Shown: positions 1 to 10,285 of the stretch, piece after piece | Numbering within the stretch: the stretch's first letter is position 1 | How the letters are laid out: every line of letters starts with the position of its first letter | NCBI RefSeq assembly: GCF_024138395.1 | Contig: NZ_JAMYDU010000005.1 | Span: forward strand, 248,001-312,000 | Direction of reading: 5' to 3' | Source: Pseudomonas mandelii | Lineage (GTDB): Bacteria; Pseudomonadota; Gammaproteobacteria; Pseudomonadales; Pseudomonadaceae | DNA: 64,000 nt | Notes under the pieces: generated by a model | Databases searched by the model: none | What the model saw: the letters and a program-made list of their open reading frames with translations, nothing else | Told to the model about the DNA's origin: nothing | Position numbers and translations under genes: made by a program

Positions 1-315
1 GAAGGCGTGACCTGCTACCTGTCGCGCGCCAAGACCGGCGGCGTAAAGGGTGGGTTGGGTCTGGCCGAGGATCGCGCAGAGGCCTCTATCGCGTGCCGTC
101 AGGTCGGGCCGATCAACTTCAAGGGTGAGCTCAAGGATGGCGAGGAGGTGTTCAAGGAGCGCACGTCCTTGGTGTTCAAGACCATGCAGGTGGTGCGATT
201 CCTCGATGAGAAGCGCAATACCTTGGTGTATCTGGTTTATAGCGATCGTTTGATCGAAGGCAGTCCGCAGAATGCGGTGACGGCGATTCCGATCCTGCCG
301 TGGACTCAGCAGTGA
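1..315 (+). CDS. creA: CreA family protein, C-terminal part (cut by window edge)
   Basis: The reading frame is open from base 1 to the TGA at 313-315, so only the last 104 residues are present and the N-terminus with its expected signal peptide lies to the left. The block [17 protein letters not shown], the later [17 protein letters not shown] and the ending VTAIPILPW match the E. coli CreA family closely. CreA is a small exported protein whose biochemical role is not established. A paired REP element starts inside the last codons and no other gene follows it on this strand before murJ. The family call is secure; the function is unknown. Confidence 0.85.
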   Translation, partial: EGVTCYLSRAKTGGVKGGLGLAEDRAEASIACRQVGPINFKGELKDGEEVFKERTSLVFKTMQVVRFLDEKRNTLVYLVYSDRLIEGSPQNAVTAIPILPWTQQ

Positions 316-403
316 TCTGAAGATCGCTTTCGCGGGCAAGCCTCGCTCCTACAGATTGTGTGGGGCCTGTAGGAGCGAGGCTTGCCCGCGAAGGCGTCAG
401 ATC
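314..403. repeat. REPIN (paired inverted REP), GTAGGAGCGAGG class
   Basis: Two inverted copies of a roughly 25-base palindromic unit (core GTAGGAGCGAGGCTTGCCC) face each other across a short loop. The outer bases GATCTGA and TCAGATC also pair. The element starts on the creA stop codon. It is a non-coding dispersed repeat of the Pseudomonas REPIN type; no RAYT transposase gene is in the window. Confidence 0.85.
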
Positions 404-445
404 TGGCGCAGCATCTCTCCGATGCAGACATAAACCGCAGGCAAT

Positions 446-473
446 AAAAAACCGACCCTGAGGTCGGTTTTTT
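446..473 (-). terminator. Rho-independent terminator of rpsT
   Basis: AACCGACC and GGTCGGTT pair across a four-base loop and are flanked by A and T runs. It sits 14 bases past the rpsT stop codon. The flanking runs on both sides could let it work in both directions. Confidence 0.85.
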
Positions 474-487
474 AATGAGCGTGTCGC

Positions 488-766
488 TTAGGCAGCAGCG
501 GCAACGTTCAGGGCCTTTACGTGGCCATTCAGGCGGCTCTTATGGCGAGCAGCTTTGTTCTTGTGGATGATGCCTTTATCGGCCATACGGTCGATAACTG
601 GCACAGCCAGAACGTAAGCAGCTTGAGCTTTTTCAGCGTCTTTTGCGTCGATGGCCTTAACTACATTCTTGATGTAGGTACGAACCATGGAACGCAGGCT
701 GGCGTTGTGGCTGCGACGCTTCTCAGCCTGTTTTGCACGTTTTTTGGCGGAAGGTGTGTTGGCCAC
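488..766 (-). CDS. rpsT: 30S ribosomal protein S20
   Basis: This 92-residue basic protein starts [18 protein letters not shown] and is rich in Lys, Arg and Ala, as expected for S20. S20 binds 16S rRNA early in 30S assembly. The start is a GTG at 766, preceded at good spacing by the ribosome site GAGGAG; a rare start codon is also known for rpsT in E. coli. The gene is monocistronic, with a sigma-70-like promoter at 820-848 and a terminator at 446-473. It is divergent from murJ, as in other pseudomonads. Confidence 0.97.
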   Translation of the reverse strand: MANTPSAKKRAKQAEKRRSHNASLRSMVRTYIKNVVKAIDAKDAEKAQAAYVLAVPVIDRMADKGIIHKNKAARHKSRLNGHVKALNVAAAA

Positions 767-819
767 CGTCGAGCTCCTCGAAAGACTTTTTAGGAAATAG
801 CAAACAAAATAGGCCGCGA

Positions 820-848
820 ATCATGCCGATGAGTTGATGTCTTGTCAA
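820..848 (-). promoter_or_regulatory. Sigma-70 promoter of rpsT
   Basis: Read on the minus strand, a perfect -35 TTGACA (843-848) is followed by a 17-base spacer and the -10 CATGAT (820-825), then a GC-rich discriminator. It lies about 55 bases upstream of the rpsT GTG. The GC-rich discriminator is typical of promoters under growth-rate or stringent control. Confidence 0.7.
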
Positions 849-890
849 GGGCGGGAGAAACGTTCCGCTAAGTGGCCGGTTCCGGCCCCC

Positions 891-1013
891 ATGAAAACTA
901 CTGCGCTCGGCAATACAGCGTTGAAAGCAGACTCGAAATGCTCATTGACTAAAGTCAACTCCGCTTTCTCGCCTGCTTTCGCCTTGTCTTGCCTTCGCTC
1001 GCTACGTTTTCAA
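891..1013. repeat. Large imperfect inverted repeat between rpsT and murJ
   Basis: The two halves, each about 57 bases, pair imperfectly around a centre near 950 (GAC-TAAA-GTC). Shared blocks include TGAAAAC at the tips and GGCAANACA, GAAAGCAG and TTGAC inwards. It contains no convincing gene and fills most of the 388-base rpsT-murJ gap. It differs in sequence from the REPINs elsewhere in the window. It could be a dispersed repeat or a structured 5' leader of murJ. Confidence 0.6.
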
Positions 1014-1154
1014 GGGGGCGGTGAGCTGGATATTTCTTTCCGGCGTACGACCTGTAAACTCGCGAGCTTTGGCTCTGTGCTGTTGCGGCGCGGAGTATCG
1101 CATAAGTGGGCGCGTTGTTCGCCTGCTGTTTATCGACAGGCAAAAACTCTTTCA

Positions 1155-2693
1155 ATGAATCTGCTCAAATCGTTGGCCGCTGTCAGCTCTATCACGATGC
1201 TTTCCCGGGTGTTGGGGTTTGTTCGCGACACGCTTATCGCTCGTGCATTTGGTGCGGGAATGGCGACCGACGCCTTCTTTATCGCCTTCAAACTGCCCAA
1301 TCTGCTGCGGAGGATCTTCGCCGAGGGAGCTTTTTCCCAAGCCTTCGTGCCGATTCTCGCCGAATATAAAAGCCAGAAAGGCGAGGAGGCGACACGAACC
1401 TTCATTGCCTACGTCTCGGGCCTGCTGACGCTGGTGCTGGCGCTGGTCACCGCGCTGGGCATGCTCGCCGCGCCCTGGGTCATCTGGGCCACGGCACCGG
1501 GTTTTGTCACGACCCCGGAAAAATTCGAGCTGACCACCGATCTGCTGCGGGTCACTTTTCCTTATATATTGCTTATCTCCCTGTCTTCATTGGCCGGCGC
1601 GATCCTCAATACGTGGAACCGCTTCTCGGTCCCGGCCTTCGTGCCGACCCTGCTTAATGTCAGCATGATCATCTTTGCAGTATTCCTGACGCCGTATTTC
1701 GATCCGCCGGTAATGGCGCTGGGCTGGGCCGTTCTGGTGGGTGGTCTGGCGCAATTGCTGTTTCAGCTGCCGCACCTGAAAAAGATCGGCATGCTGGTGC
1801 TGCCACGCCTGAATCTGCGCGATAGCGGTGTCTGGCGGGTCATGAAACAGATGCTGCCAGCGATCATCGGCGTTTCGGTGAGCCAGATTTCGCTGATCAT
1901 CAACACCATATTTGCTTCGTTTCTGGTGGCGGGTTCCGTGTCCTGGATGTACTACGCCGATCGCCTGATGGAATTGCCATCCGGTGTGCTGGGTGTGGCG
2001 CTGGGCACGATTCTGCTGCCGACGCTGGCCAGGACCTATGCCAGCCAGGATCGCCACGAATACTCGCGGATCCTCGATTGGGGCCTGCGCCTGTGCTTCA
2101 TGCTGGTATTGCCGTGCGCCCTGGCGCTGGGGATTCTGGCTGAGCCGCTGACGGTTTCGCTGTTCCAGTACGGTCAGTTCAGCGCTTTCGATGCGGCGAT
2201 GACCCAGCGCGCGTTGGTTGCTTATTCCGTCGGCTTGCTGGGGATTATCGTGATCAAAGTGCTGGCGCCAGGCTTTTATGCGCAACAAAACATTCGGACT
2301 CCAGTGAAAATCGCGATTTTCACCCTGATCGTCACCCAGTTGTTCAACCTGGTGCTGATCGGTCCGCTGGCTCATGCCGGTCTGGCCTTGGCCATCAGCG
2401 CGGGTGCGTGCCTCAATGCCGGGCTGCTGTTCTACCAACTGCGCAAGCAGCAGATGTATCAGCCGCAGCCGGGCTGGGCGAAATTCGGGCTTAAATTGTT
2501 GGTGGCAGTGGCGGTGATGTCCGCGGTATTGCTGGGCGCAATGCACTTTATGCCGGATTGGGCGCAAGGGCATATGCTGGAGCGTTTACTTCGACTGGGC
2601 GCATTGGTGATCGCTGGCGTGTTGGTCTATTTCGGTATGTTGCTGTTGATGGGCTTCCGTTTGCGCGACTTCAATCGCAAGGCCTTGAGCTGA
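1155..2693 (+). CDS. murJ: Lipid II flippase MurJ (MviN)
   Basis: This 512-residue inner-membrane protein flips lipid II from the cytoplasmic to the periplasmic face for peptidoglycan synthesis. The N-terminus [35 protein letters not shown] is the family hallmark, and roughly 14 hydrophobic segments follow across the protein. I chose the ATG at 1155 because the family signature begins there; the open frame extends upstream to 834, but that stretch falls in the inverted-repeat leader and does not look like protein. The length fits the family. The next gene, ribF, starts 129 bases downstream. No damage is visible. Confidence 0.97.
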   Translation: MNLLKSLAAVSSITMLSRVLGFVRDTLIARAFGAGMATDAFFIAFKLPNLLRRIFAEGAFSQAFVPILAEYKSQKGEEATRTFIAYVSGLLTLVLALVTALGMLAAPWVIWATAPGFVTTPEKFELTTDLLRVTFPYILLISLSSLAGAILNTWNRFSVPAFVPTLLNVSMIIFAVFLTPYFDPPVMALGWAVLVGGLAQLLFQLPHLKKIGMLVLPRLNLRDSGVWRVMKQMLPAIIGVSVSQISLIINTIFASFLVAGSVSWMYYADRLMELPSGVLGVALGTILLPTLARTYASQDRHEYSRILDWGLRLCFMLVLPCALALGILAEPLTVSLFQYGQFSAFDAAMTQRALVAYSVGLLGIIVIKVLAPGFYAQQNIRTPVKIAIFTLIVTQLFNLVLIGPLAHAGLALAISAGACLNAGLLFYQLRKQQMYQPQPGWAKFGLKLLVAVAVMSAVLLGAMHFMPDWAQGHMLERLLRLGALVIAGVLVYFGMLLLMGFRLRDFNRKALS

Positions 2694-2760
2694 GGCTTTT
2701 GTCTCGATAAACACGGGCGGGCCGACGGTTTTGTCGGCTCGATCACTTTGGGTTACGGTG

Positions 2761-2794
2761 TTGCCTGTCGTCGGCCGCCGGGTGTGGTTATAAT
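2761..2794 (+). promoter_or_regulatory. Possible promoter of the ribF-ileS-lspA-fkpB operon
   Basis: A perfect -10 TATAAT lies at 2789-2794, 28 bases before the ribF ATG. The only recognisable -35-like hexamer, TTGCCT at 2761, is too far away (22-base spacer), so the -35 part is weak or differs from consensus. Confidence 0.35.
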
Positions 2795-2822
2795 CGACCA
2801 CTTTATGAGCAAGAAGCGCGTT

Positions 2823-3773
2823 ATGCAGCTGGTTCGAGGCCTCCACAACCTGCGCCCCCAGCATCGGGGCTGTGTCGCCACTATTGGCAACTTTGACGGT
2901 GTTCACCGTGGTCACCAGGCTATCCTGGCCCGGCTGCGTGAGCGTGCGCTCGAGTTGGGTGTACCCAGCTGCGTGGTGATTTTTGAGCCGCAGCCGCGAG
3001 AATTCTTCGCCCCGGACACCGCCCCAGCCCGTCTGGCCCGTCTGCGGGACAAACTGCAGCTGCTGGCTGAAGAAGGCGTCGACCGGGTGCTGTGCCTGGC
3101 GTTCAATCAGCGCCTGAGCAAACTCAGCGCCAGCGAATTCGTCGATACCATTCTGGTGGACGGCCTCGGCGTGCAGCATCTGGAGGTCGGTGACGATTTC
3201 CGTTTCGGCTGTGATCGGCTAGGGGATTTCGATTTCCTGCAACAGGCTGGTGTCCTTCAGGGGTTTACCGTCGAAGCGGCGCAGACCGTCGAGCTGGACG
3301 GCGTTCGTGTCAGCAGCACTCAGGTGCGTAATGCCCTGGCCGCTGCCGATTTTGCCTTGGCCGAACGGCTGCTCGGTCGCCCGTACCGGATTGCCGGGCG
3401 AGTCCTGCACGGCCAGAAGCTGGCGCGCCAGCTCGGTACGCCGACCGCCAACATACAGCTCAAGCGTCGTCGTGTGCCGTTGAGCGGGGTTTACCTGGTC
3501 AACGTCGACATCGACGGCAAGACCTGGCCAGGCGTCGCCAATATCGGCGTGCGGCCAACGGTCGAAGGGGATGGCAAAGCCCACCTCGAAGTACATCTTT
3601 TAGATTTTGCCGGCGATCTGTATGACCGGCGTTTGACGGTGGTTTTCCACCACAAGCTGCGTGAAGAGCAGCGTTTCGCCTCTCTGGAGGCGCTTAAGAC
3701 GGCGATCAATGCGGATGTCGCCGCCGCCCGTGCCCTGTCGCACCTAGCGCCAATCGCTAATGAAGAGCCTTAA
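2823..3773 (+). CDS. ribF: Bifunctional riboflavin kinase / FMN adenylyltransferase
   Basis: This 316-residue enzyme makes FMN and then FAD from riboflavin. The N-terminal adenylyltransferase half carries IGNFDGVHRGHQ (the HxGH nucleotide-binding motif) near residue 22. The C-terminal flavokinase half carries the TPTAN motif near residue 205. I chose the ATG at 2823 because conserved sequence begins there; an in-frame ATG lies 18 bases upstream at 2805. The TAA is directly followed by the ileS ATG with no gap, so the two are almost certainly co-transcribed and translationally coupled, as is usual in gamma-proteobacteria. Confidence 0.97.
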   Translation: MQLVRGLHNLRPQHRGCVATIGNFDGVHRGHQAILARLRERALELGVPSCVVIFEPQPREFFAPDTAPARLARLRDKLQLLAEEGVDRVLCLAFNQRLSKLSASEFVDTILVDGLGVQHLEVGDDFRFGCDRLGDFDFLQQAGVLQGFTVEAAQTVELDGVRVSSTQVRNALAAADFALAERLLGRPYRIAGRVLHGQKLARQLGTPTANIQLKRRRVPLSGVYLVNVDIDGKTWPGVANIGVRPTVEGDGKAHLEVHLLDFAGDLYDRRLTVVFHHKLREEQRFASLEALKTAINADVAAARALSHLAPIANEEP

Positions 3774-6605
3774 ATGACCGACTATAAAGCCACGCTAAAC
3801 CTTCCGGACACCGCCTTCCCAATGAAGGCCGGCCTGCCTCAGCGCGAACCGCAGATTCTGCAGCGCTGGGACAGCATTGGCCTGTACGGTAAGTTGCGCG
3901 AGATTGGCAAGGATCGTCCGAAGTTCGTACTTCACGACGGTCCTCCGTACGCCAACGGCACGATTCACATCGGTCATGCGCTGAACAAGATTCTCAAGGA
4001 CATGATCATCCGCTCGAAAACCCTGTCGGGTTTCGACGCGCCTTATGTTCCGGGCTGGGACTGCCACGGTCTGCCGATCGAGCACAAAGTCGAAGTGACC
4101 CACGGCAAAAACCTGGGCGCGGACAAGACCCGCGAACTGTGCCGTGCCTACGCCACCGAGCAGATCGAAGGCCAGAAGTCCGAGTTCATCCGTCTGGGCG
4201 TGCTGGGCGATTTCGCCAACCCGTACAAGACCATGGACTTCAAAAACGAGGCCGGTGAAATCCGCGCCCTGGCGGAAATCGTCAAGGGTGGCTTCGTGTT
4301 CAAGGGCCTGAAGCCTGTGAACTGGTGTTTTGACTGCGGTTCGGCCCTGGCTGAAGCGGAAGTCGAGTACGAGAACAAAAAATCCGCGACCATCGACGTG
4401 GCGTTTCCGATCGCTGATGAAGCCAAACTGGCTGCCGCGTTCGGTCTGCCATCGCTGGGCAAACCTGCCTCGATCGTGATCTGGACCACCACCCCGTGGA
4501 CCATCCCGGCCAACCAGGCGTTGAACGTTCACCCGGAATTCAACTACGCCCTGGTCGACGTCGGCGACAAACTGCTGGTGTTGGCTGAGGAGCTGGTCGA
4601 GTCGTGCCTTGCCCGTTACAGCCTGGAAGGTTCGGTCATTGCGACCACCACCGGTAAAGAACTGGAACTGATCAACTTCCGTCACCCGTTCTACGATCGT
4701 CTGTCGCCGGTTTACCTGGCCGAATACGTCGAACTGGGCGCGGGCACCGGTGTGGTTCACTCCTCGCCAGCCTATGGCGTAGACGACTTCGTGACCTGCA
4801 AAGCCTATGGCATGGTCAACGACGACATCCTCAATCCGGTGCAAAGCAACGGCGTGTACGCGACATCGCTGGAGTTCTTCGGCGGCCAGTTCATCTGGAA
4901 GGCCAACCCGGCCATCGTCGACAAACTGTCGGAAGTCGGCGCGCTGCTGCACACCGAAACCATTGAACACAGCTACATGCACTGCTGGCGTCACAAGACC
5001 CCGCTGATCTACCGCGCCACCGCGCAGTGGTTCATCGGTATGGACAAAGAGCCAGCGACCGGCGAAACCCTGCGCAAACGCGCAATCAAAGCCATCGATG
5101 AGACCAAATTCGTTCCGGCCTGGGGCCAGGCGCGTCTGCACTCGATGATCGCCAACCGTCCTGACTGGTGCATCTCCCGTCAGCGCAACTGGGGCGTGCC
5201 GATCCCGTTCTTCCTGAACAAGGAAAGCGGCGAACTGCATCCACGCACCGTTGAGCTGATGGAAGAAGTCGCCAAGCGCGTTGAAGTCGAAGGCATCGAA
5301 GCCTGGTTCAAGATGGACGCCGCCGAGTTGCTCGGTGAAGAAGCGCCGCTGTACGACAAGATCAGCGACACCCTGGACGTCTGGTTCGACTCGGGCACCA
5401 CGCACTGGCACGTCCTGCGCGGTTCGCACTCGATGGGCCATGAGACCGGTCCACGTGCCGACTTGTACCTGGAAGGTTCGGACCAACACCGCGGCTGGTT
5501 CCACTCGTCGTTGCTGACCGGTTGCGCCATCGACGACCACGCCCCGTACCGCGAGCTGCTGACCCACGGTTTCACCGTTGACGAGTCCGGTCGCAAAATG
5601 TCCAAGTCTTTGGGCAACGTGATCGCGCCGCAGAAGGTCAACGACACTCTGGGCGCCGATATCATGCGTCTGTGGGTCGCTTCTACCGACTACTCGGGTG
5701 AAATGGCGGTTTCCGAGCAAATCCTCCAACGCAGTGCGGACGCCTACCGGCGCATCCGTAACACCGCGCGCTTCCTGCTCTCCAACCTGACCGGCTTCAA
5801 CCCGGCCACCGACATCCTGCCGGCCGAAGAAATGCTGGCGCTGGACCGTTGGGCCGTGGATCGCACCCTGCTGCTGCAACGCGAGTTGCAAGAGCACTAC
5901 GGCGAATACCGCTTCTGGAACGTCTACTCCAAGATCCACAACTTCTGCGTGCAGGAGCTGGGCGGTTTCTACCTCGATATCATCAAGGACCGTCAGTACA
6001 CCACTGGCGCCAACAGCAAGGCCCGTCGTTCGGCGCAAACCGCGCTGTACCACATCAGCGAAGCGCTGGTGCGCTGGATCGCGCCGATCCTGGCGTTTAC
6101 CGCCGACGAGCTGTGGCAGTACCTGCCGGGCGAGCGTAACGAGTCTGTGATGCTCAACACCTGGTACGAAGGCCTGACCGAATTGCCTGAAGGCTTCGAA
6201 CTGGACCGCGCCTACTGGGAGCGGATCATGGCGGTGAAGGTGGCGGTCAACAAGGAAATGGAAATCCAGCGCGCGGCGAAGGCCGTCGGTGGCAACTTGC
6301 AAGCCGAAGTGACGCTGTTCGCCGAAGACGCGCTGAGCGCCGACCTGGCCAAGCTGAGCAACGAACTGCGCTTCGTACTGATCACCTCGACTGCCACTGT
6401 TGCGCCGTTCGTTCAGGCGCCGGGCGATGCCGTGGTCACCGAAGTCGGCGGTTTGAAACTGCAAGTGGTCAAGTCGAGCCATGCAAAGTGCGCCCGTTGC
6501 TGGCACTGCCGTGAAGACGTTGGGGTGAACCCGGAGCATCCGGAAATCTGCGGTCGTTGCGTCGACAACATCAGCGGCGCTGGCGAGGTTCGTCACTATG
6601 CCTAA
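3774..6605 (+). CDS. ileS: Isoleucyl-tRNA synthetase
   Basis: This 943-residue class I synthetase charges tRNA-Ile. The HIGH motif is at residues 65-68 and KMSKS at 608-612. The CP1 editing domain lies between them, including the threonine-rich WTTTPWTIP. The C-terminal zinc site appears as CARCWHC followed by CGRC. Length and motif order match the bacterial (E. coli-like, mupirocin-sensitive type) enzyme. The gene abuts ribF and overlaps lspA by 8 bases, so the order ribF-ileS-lspA-fkpB forms one operon. Confidence 0.98.
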   Translation: MTDYKATLNLPDTAFPMKAGLPQREPQILQRWDSIGLYGKLREIGKDRPKFVLHDGPPYANGTIHIGHALNKILKDMIIRSKTLSGFDAPYVPGWDCHGLPIEHKVEVTHGKNLGADKTRELCRAYATEQIEGQKSEFIRLGVLGDFANPYKTMDFKNEAGEIRALAEIVKGGFVFKGLKPVNWCFDCGSALAEAEVEYENKKSATIDVAFPIADEAKLAAAFGLPSLGKPASIVIWTTTPWTIPANQALNVHPEFNYALVDVGDKLLVLAEELVESCLARYSLEGSVIATTTGKELELINFRHPFYDRLSPVYLAEYVELGAGTGVVHSSPAYGVDDFVTCKAYGMVNDDILNPVQSNGVYATSLEFFGGQFIWKANPAIVDKLSEVGALLHTETIEHSYMHCWRHKTPLIYRATAQWFIGMDKEPATGETLRKRAIKAIDETKFVPAWGQARLHSMIANRPDWCISRQRNWGVPIPFFLNKESGELHPRTVELMEEVAKRVEVEGIEAWFKMDAAELLGEEAPLYDKISDTLDVWFDSGTTHWHVLRGSHSMGHETGPRADLYLEGSDQHRGWFHSSLLTGCAIDDHAPYRELLTHGFTVDESGRKMSKSLGNVIAPQKVNDTLGADIMRLWVASTDYSGEMAVSEQILQRSADAYRRIRNTARFLLSNLTGFNPATDILPAEEMLALDRWAVDRTLLLQRELQEHYGEYRFWNVYSKIHNFCVQELGGFYLDIIKDRQYTTGANSKARRSAQTALYHISEALVRWIAPILAFTADELWQYLPGERNESVMLNTWYEGLTELPEGFELDRAYWERIMAVKVAVNKEMEIQRAAKAVGGNLQAEVTLFAEDALSADLAKLSNELRFVLITSTATVAPFVQAPGDAVVTEVGGLKLQVVKSSHAKCARCWHCREDVGVNPEHPEICGRCVDNISGAGEVRHYA

Positions 6606-7110
6606 CGCCGTTGGCCGTTTTGGACGGCTGAGCTGGCTCTGGTTGAGTTTGCTGGTCCTAGTCATCGACCAGGCCAGCAAGTTCTACTTCGAAGGCTCGC
6701 TGAGCATGTACCAGCAAATCGTGGTGATCCCCGATTACTTCAGCTGGACCCTGGCCTACAACACCGGCGCAGCGTTCAGTTTCCTGGCTGACAGCTCGGG
6801 CTGGCAGCGCTGGCTGTTCGCCCTGATCGCGGTGGTGGTCAGTGCGGTGCTGGTGGTCTGGCTCAAGCGCTTGGGGCGCAACGAAACCTGGCTGGCAGTC
6901 GCCTTGGCGCTGGTGCTGGGTGGCGCGCTGGGTAACCTGTACGACCGCATTGCCCTGGGCCATGTGATCGATTTCATTCTGGTGCATTGGCAGAACCGCT
7001 GGTATTTCCCGGCGTTCAACTTTGCCGACAGTGCAATCACTGTCGGTGCCGTGATGCTTGCACTGGATATGTTCAAAAGTAAAAAGACCGGAGAAACCGT
7101 TCATGACTGA
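6598..7110 (+). CDS. lspA: Lipoprotein signal peptidase (signal peptidase II)
   Basis: This 170-residue inner-membrane aspartyl protease removes signal peptides from diacylglyceryl-modified prolipoproteins. Four hydrophobic segments are visible. The catalytic aspartates are D116 in GNLYDR and D144 in NFADS; the conserved VIDQASK box is near residue 22. The start overlaps the ileS end by 8 bases and the stop overlaps fkpB by 8 bases, indicating translational coupling. One likely substrate in the window is the BamD lipoprotein. Confidence 0.97.
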   Translation: MPNAVGRFGRLSWLWLSLLVLVIDQASKFYFEGSLSMYQQIVVIPDYFSWTLAYNTGAAFSFLADSSGWQRWLFALIAVVVSAVLVVWLKRLGRNETWLAVALALVLGGALGNLYDRIALGHVIDFILVHWQNRWYFPAFNFADSAITVGAVMLALDMFKSKKTGETVHD

Positions 7111-7555
7111 ACAGGTATTGGCTGAGCAACGCATCGGCCAGAACACGGAAGTCACCTTGCACTTTGCATTGCGTCTTGAGAACGGCGACACCGTCGACAG
7201 CACCTTCGACAAAGCCCCGGCGACCTTCAAGGTTGGCGACGGCAGCCTGTTGCCAGGTTTCGAAGCAGCACTGTTTGGCTTCAAGGTCGGCGACAAGCGC
7301 ACCCTGACCATCGAGCCGGAAAACGCCTTTGGTCAGCCGAACCCGCAAAACGTACAGATCATCCCGCGCACGCAGTTCAAGGACATGGAACTGTCGCCAG
7401 GATTGCTGGTGATTTTCAACGATGCGGCCAATACTGAGCTGCCCGGTGTGGTGAAAGAATTCGATGACGTCCAAGTGACCATCGACTTCAACCACCCGCT
7501 GGCCGGTAAAACCTTGACCTTTGACGTCGAGATCATCAACGTCAAAGCAATCTAA
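7103..7555 (+). CDS. fkpB: FKBP-type peptidyl-prolyl isomerase (SlpA/FkpB)
   Basis: This 150-residue cytoplasmic prolyl isomerase has the SlyD/FkpB layout. FKBP segments flank an inserted chaperone flap: LENGDTVDSTFDKAP, then DGSLLPGFEAALFGFKVGDKR, with TIDFNHPLAGKTLTFDVEI at the C-terminus. There is no His-rich tail, which fits FkpB rather than SlyD. I chose the ATG at 7103, which sits inside the lspA end (8-base overlap) and begins MTEQVLAEQ. It is the last gene of the ribF-ileS-lspA operon here, with a REPIN separating it from ispH. Confidence 0.93.
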   Translation: MTEQVLAEQRIGQNTEVTLHFALRLENGDTVDSTFDKAPATFKVGDGSLLPGFEAALFGFKVGDKRTLTIEPENAFGQPNPQNVQIIPRTQFKDMELSPGLLVIFNDAANTELPGVVKEFDDVQVTIDFNHPLAGKTLTFDVEIINVKAI

Positions 7556-7588
7556 GGCATTGCAGGGCGGTACCTGCTGCCCCGCGAC

Positions 7589-7682
7589 CCTGTGGGAGCG
7601 AGCTTGCTCGCGATGAGGGCCTAACATTCAATATTGATGTTGGCTGACACTCAGCCATCGCGAGCAAGCTCGCTCCCACAGG
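7589..7682. repeat. REPIN, GTGGGAGCGAGCTTGCTCGCGA class
   Basis: Two inverted REP units (CCTGTGGGAGCGAGCTTGCT and its complement) flank a 45-base spacer with a small AACATT/AATGTT-like palindrome. The element sits between fkpB and ispH, where it could form a large hairpin in the mRNA. Confidence 0.85.
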
Positions 7683-7763
7683 AAGTCTCACTGTTCTCGA
7701 GCCTTGTGTTTGAGCAACAGGAAGGCATTACTATTTTCTTGCGCGCAAGACACGAGGCACAGC

Positions 7764-8711
7764 ATGCAAATCAAACTCGCCAACCCCCGTGGCTTCTGCG
7801 CCGGTGTGGACCGGGCGATCGAAATCGTCAACCGCGCCCTGGAAGTCTTCGGGCCGCCGATCTACGTGCGCCACGAAGTGGTCCATAACAAATTCGTCGT
7901 CGAAGACCTGCGCGCCCGCGGCGCGATCTTCGTCGAAGAGCTGGATCAGGTGCCGGACGACGTGATCGTGATCTTCAGCGCCCATGGCGTTTCCCAGGCC
8001 GTGCGCACTGAAGCCGCAGGCCGTGGCCTCAAGGTATTCGACGCTACCTGCCCGTTGGTGACCAAGGTGCACATCGAAGTTGCGCGTTACAGCCGCGACG
8101 GCCGTGAATGCATCCTCATCGGCCACGCTGGTCACCCGGAAGTCGAAGGCACCATGGGCCAATACGATGGCAGCAATGGTGGCGCGATCTATCTGGTCGA
8201 GGACGAGAAAGACGTCGCCGCGTTGCAGGTGCACAACCCTGAAAGACTGGCCTTCGTCACCCAGACCACCCTGTCCATGGACGACACCAGTCGCGTGATC
8301 GACGCCCTGCGTACTCGGTTCCCTGCGATCGGCGGTCCGCGCAAGGACGACATCTGCTACGCCACGCAAAACCGTCAGGACGCGGTCAAGCAACTGGCCG
8401 ACGAATGCGACGTGGTGTTAGTGGTTGGCAGCCCGAACAGTTCCAACTCCAATCGCCTGCGTGAACTGGCCGAACGCATGGCTACCCCGGCCTATCTGAT
8501 CGACGGCGCCGAAGACCTGCAAAAGAGCTGGTTCGACGGTGTCGAGCGGATTGGCATCACCGCCGGTGCCTCCGCTCCGGAAGTATTGGTGCGTGGCGTG
8601 ATCCAGCAATTGCAGGCTTGGGGCGCCACCGGGGCCGATGAACTGGCCGGTCGCGAGGAGAACATCACCTTCTCCATGCCTAAAGAGCTGCGCGTGCGTT
8701 CACTGCTGTAA
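7764..8711 (+). CDS. ispH: 4-hydroxy-3-methylbut-2-enyl diphosphate reductase
   Basis: This 315-residue iron-sulfur enzyme catalyses the last step of the MEP isoprenoid pathway, yielding IPP and DMAPP. The N-terminal [16 protein letters not shown] holds the first cluster cysteine; the others appear in DATCPLVTK and the later [11 protein letters not shown]. The [11 protein letters not shown] block is also typical. I chose the ATG at 7764 ([14 protein letters not shown]), since the frame upstream of it is not conserved-looking. The 3' end overlaps the convergent fimT-like gene by 32 bases. Confidence 0.97.
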   Translation: MQIKLANPRGFCAGVDRAIEIVNRALEVFGPPIYVRHEVVHNKFVVEDLRARGAIFVEELDQVPDDVIVIFSAHGVSQAVRTEAAGRGLKVFDATCPLVTKVHIEVARYSRDGRECILIGHAGHPEVEGTMGQYDGSNGGAIYLVEDEKDVAALQVHNPERLAFVTQTTLSMDDTSRVIDALRTRFPAIGGPRKDDICYATQNRQDAVKQLADECDVVLVVGSPNSSNSNRLRELAERMATPAYLIDGAEDLQKSWFDGVERIGITAGASAPEVLVRGVIQQLQAWGATGADELAGREENITFSMPKELRVRSLL

Positions 8712-9237
8712 CGTTTTTCGCCTTTCGACACAGCGCCTGCTCAGCCTTTTCGCTGGTCAGGCGCACTCGGCCGCTCGCCGCCAGCACCACTTGGAGCTGG
8801 CTAACCGGATCTCGAACCGAACAAATATGTAATGTCCCTGCCTGAAACGCCCTTCCGGGCATCAGCGGTTGGCCCAGACTGCTAAAGCGCACAAAACGCC
8901 TGACCCACCAATTGCCGACAATCGGCGTCTGCGCATCACTTGCGCGCTCCACCAGCAGTGGATTGCTGTTGTCCTCCGGCCCTTTGCCGCTGATGTCCAG
9001 AATGATCCGCCAGCCCTGGCTCCAATCGCCGTTGATGCCATGAATGACCACGCTCTGGTTGCGGGTGATGGCCAGGGTTCTGGCGTGCCGGATCCCGCTG
9101 ATCAGCGACTCGGCCGCCTGTTGCCGATGGTTCGATTCGGTGAGCGTGGCAAACGCCGGACTGACCAGCGACAGAACAATTGCGCCAATCGCCAGTCCCA
9201 TAAGCAGTTCGACCAGACTGAAACCCTGTTGCGGCAT
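8680..9237 (-). CDS. fimT: GspH/FimT family pseudopilin (FimT-like)
   Basis: This 185-residue protein starts [22 protein letters not shown], a type III prepilin signal. PilD should cut between Gly5 and Phe6, and Glu10 is the conserved position +5. A GspH-type C-terminal beta domain follows. I chose the ATG at 9237 because it places the prepilin motif at the N-terminus. The gene is divergent from the fimU-like gene and overlaps the 3' end of ispH by 32 bases. FimT proteins act as minor pilins, and some bind DNA during natural transformation. The exact assignment (FimT versus a generic GspH) is by position and family only. Confidence 0.8.
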   Translation of the reverse strand: MPQQGFSLVELLMGLAIGAIVLSLVSPAFATLTESNHRQQAAESLISGIRHARTLAITRNQSVVIHGINGDWSQGWRIILDISGKGPEDNSNPLLVERASDAQTPIVGNWWVRRFVRFSSLGQPLMPGRAFQAGTLHICSVRDPVSQLQVVLAASGRVRLTSEKAEQALCRKAKNVTAVNARAAL

Positions 9238-9368
9238 GAGCACTCCCTCCCTGGAATGTGTGGGGCGACGCCATCCGTGCGTCTCTCGCGGCAAAATCAA
9301 CCGACAGGGGCCGGTCGAATGTTCTAGCGTGTAGAAGCAGGTATAGCCGACGGCAACGGAGGGCACCG

Positions 9369-9842
9369 ATGGATCATCGTACAAAAGGTTTCACGCTGAT
9401 CGAGCTGCTGATCACGCTCGCCGTGTTTCTGATCCTGATCAGCTTGGCCGTTCCGGCGTTTACCCGCTCGGTGCAAAGCACCAAGGCCGACACCGAGATC
9501 GGTGACCTGCAACGCGCGCTCAACTACGCCCGGCTTGAGGCGATCGACCGGGGCATTACCACCCGGGTTCGCCCGACAGCAGGCGGCAGTGTCTGGACCG
9601 GCGATCTGAGCGTTTATGACGGTACTGGCAATCCGGCCAATGTATTGCGGGTTGTTCCAGCGATGAGCAGTGGTGCAACTCTGACGCTAACCTCAGGAGT
9701 GACCGCCATTGATTTCAACAATCTGGGCGGTTTGTCGGCACCGTCCACGGCCGTCGTGATCAGTTATGCACTGGGGGCACAGAGCAGGACGCTGAATGTG
9801 TGTTTGAACGGACGAATTCTATTGGGTGGAAGCTGCGGATGA
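9369..9842 (+). CDS. fimU: GspH/FimT family minor pseudopilin (FimU-like)
   Basis: This 157-residue protein begins MDHRTKGFTLIELLITLAVFLIL, with the PilD cleavage site after Gly7 and Glu at +5. The rest fits the GspH domain seen in FimU, a minor pilin that helps prime pilus assembly. I chose the ATG at 9369 for the short leader peptide. It is the first gene of a tightly packed operon; pilV starts inside its stop codon (ATGA overlap). The two N-terminally similar genes at 8680-9237 and here face away from each other across 131 bases, which must hold both promoters. Confidence 0.82.
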   Translation: MDHRTKGFTLIELLITLAVFLILISLAVPAFTRSVQSTKADTEIGDLQRALNYARLEAIDRGITTRVRPTAGGSVWTGDLSVYDGTGNPANVLRVVPAMSSGATLTLTSGVTAIDFNNLGGLSAPSTAVVISYALGAQSRTLNVCLNGRILLGGSCG

Positions 9843-10285
9843 GGGGTTGGAGCAAGCGCGCACAGGAGGGCATGACGCTGATCGAGGTACTGGTCGCGTT
9901 GTTGGTTCTGGCCGTGGGGTTGTTGGGCGCGGCGGCGATTCAGCTCAATGCGCTGAAGTATACCGACAGCTCGCGGATGACCAGCCAGGCGAGTTTTATC
10001 GCCTACGACATGATGGACCGCATTCGCGCCAACTCCGGCGCCGATTACACCGTCACGCCACCGACCTCGGGCAACCTGGGCGTGGCTCGGGATCAGGACC
10101 TCTACGACTTCACCAGCAACATCGTCAATTTCGGCGGCGCCACCGCCACTGGCAGCATCACCCGCAATCAGCGGGTGTACACCATCACCATTACCTGGGA
10201 CGACTCGCGGGCCGCCAATACTGCCGAGCGCCGTAGTTTTGTCCTCACCAGCCGTGCCACCGTTGATCCGGCGACGACACCATGA
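9839..10285 (+). CDS. pilV: Type IV pilus minor pilin PilV
   Basis: This 148-residue protein has the motif EGMTLIEVLVALLVLAVGLLG near the N-terminus, a prepilin signal with Met rather than Phe at position +1. AAIQLNALKYTDSSR follows, which is characteristic of PilV. It should be processed by PilD (encoded at 44688-45560) and join the minor-pilin tip complex. The ATG at 9839 overlaps the fimU stop, and the 3' end overlaps pilW by four bases. Confidence 0.88.
   Translation: MRGWSKRAQEGMTLIEVLVALLVLAVGLLGAAAIQLNALKYTDSSRMTSQASFIAYDMMDRIRANSGADYTVTPPTSGNLGVARDQDLYDFTSNIVNFGGATATGSITRNQRVYTITITWDDSRAANTAERRSFVLTSRATVDPATTP

Noticed and set aside
3795-6680. 961-codon open frame on the minus strand
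   Set aside because: It is antisense to ileS, whose motifs are complete. Long opposite-strand frames are common in GC-rich genes, and its residues show no recognisable domain.
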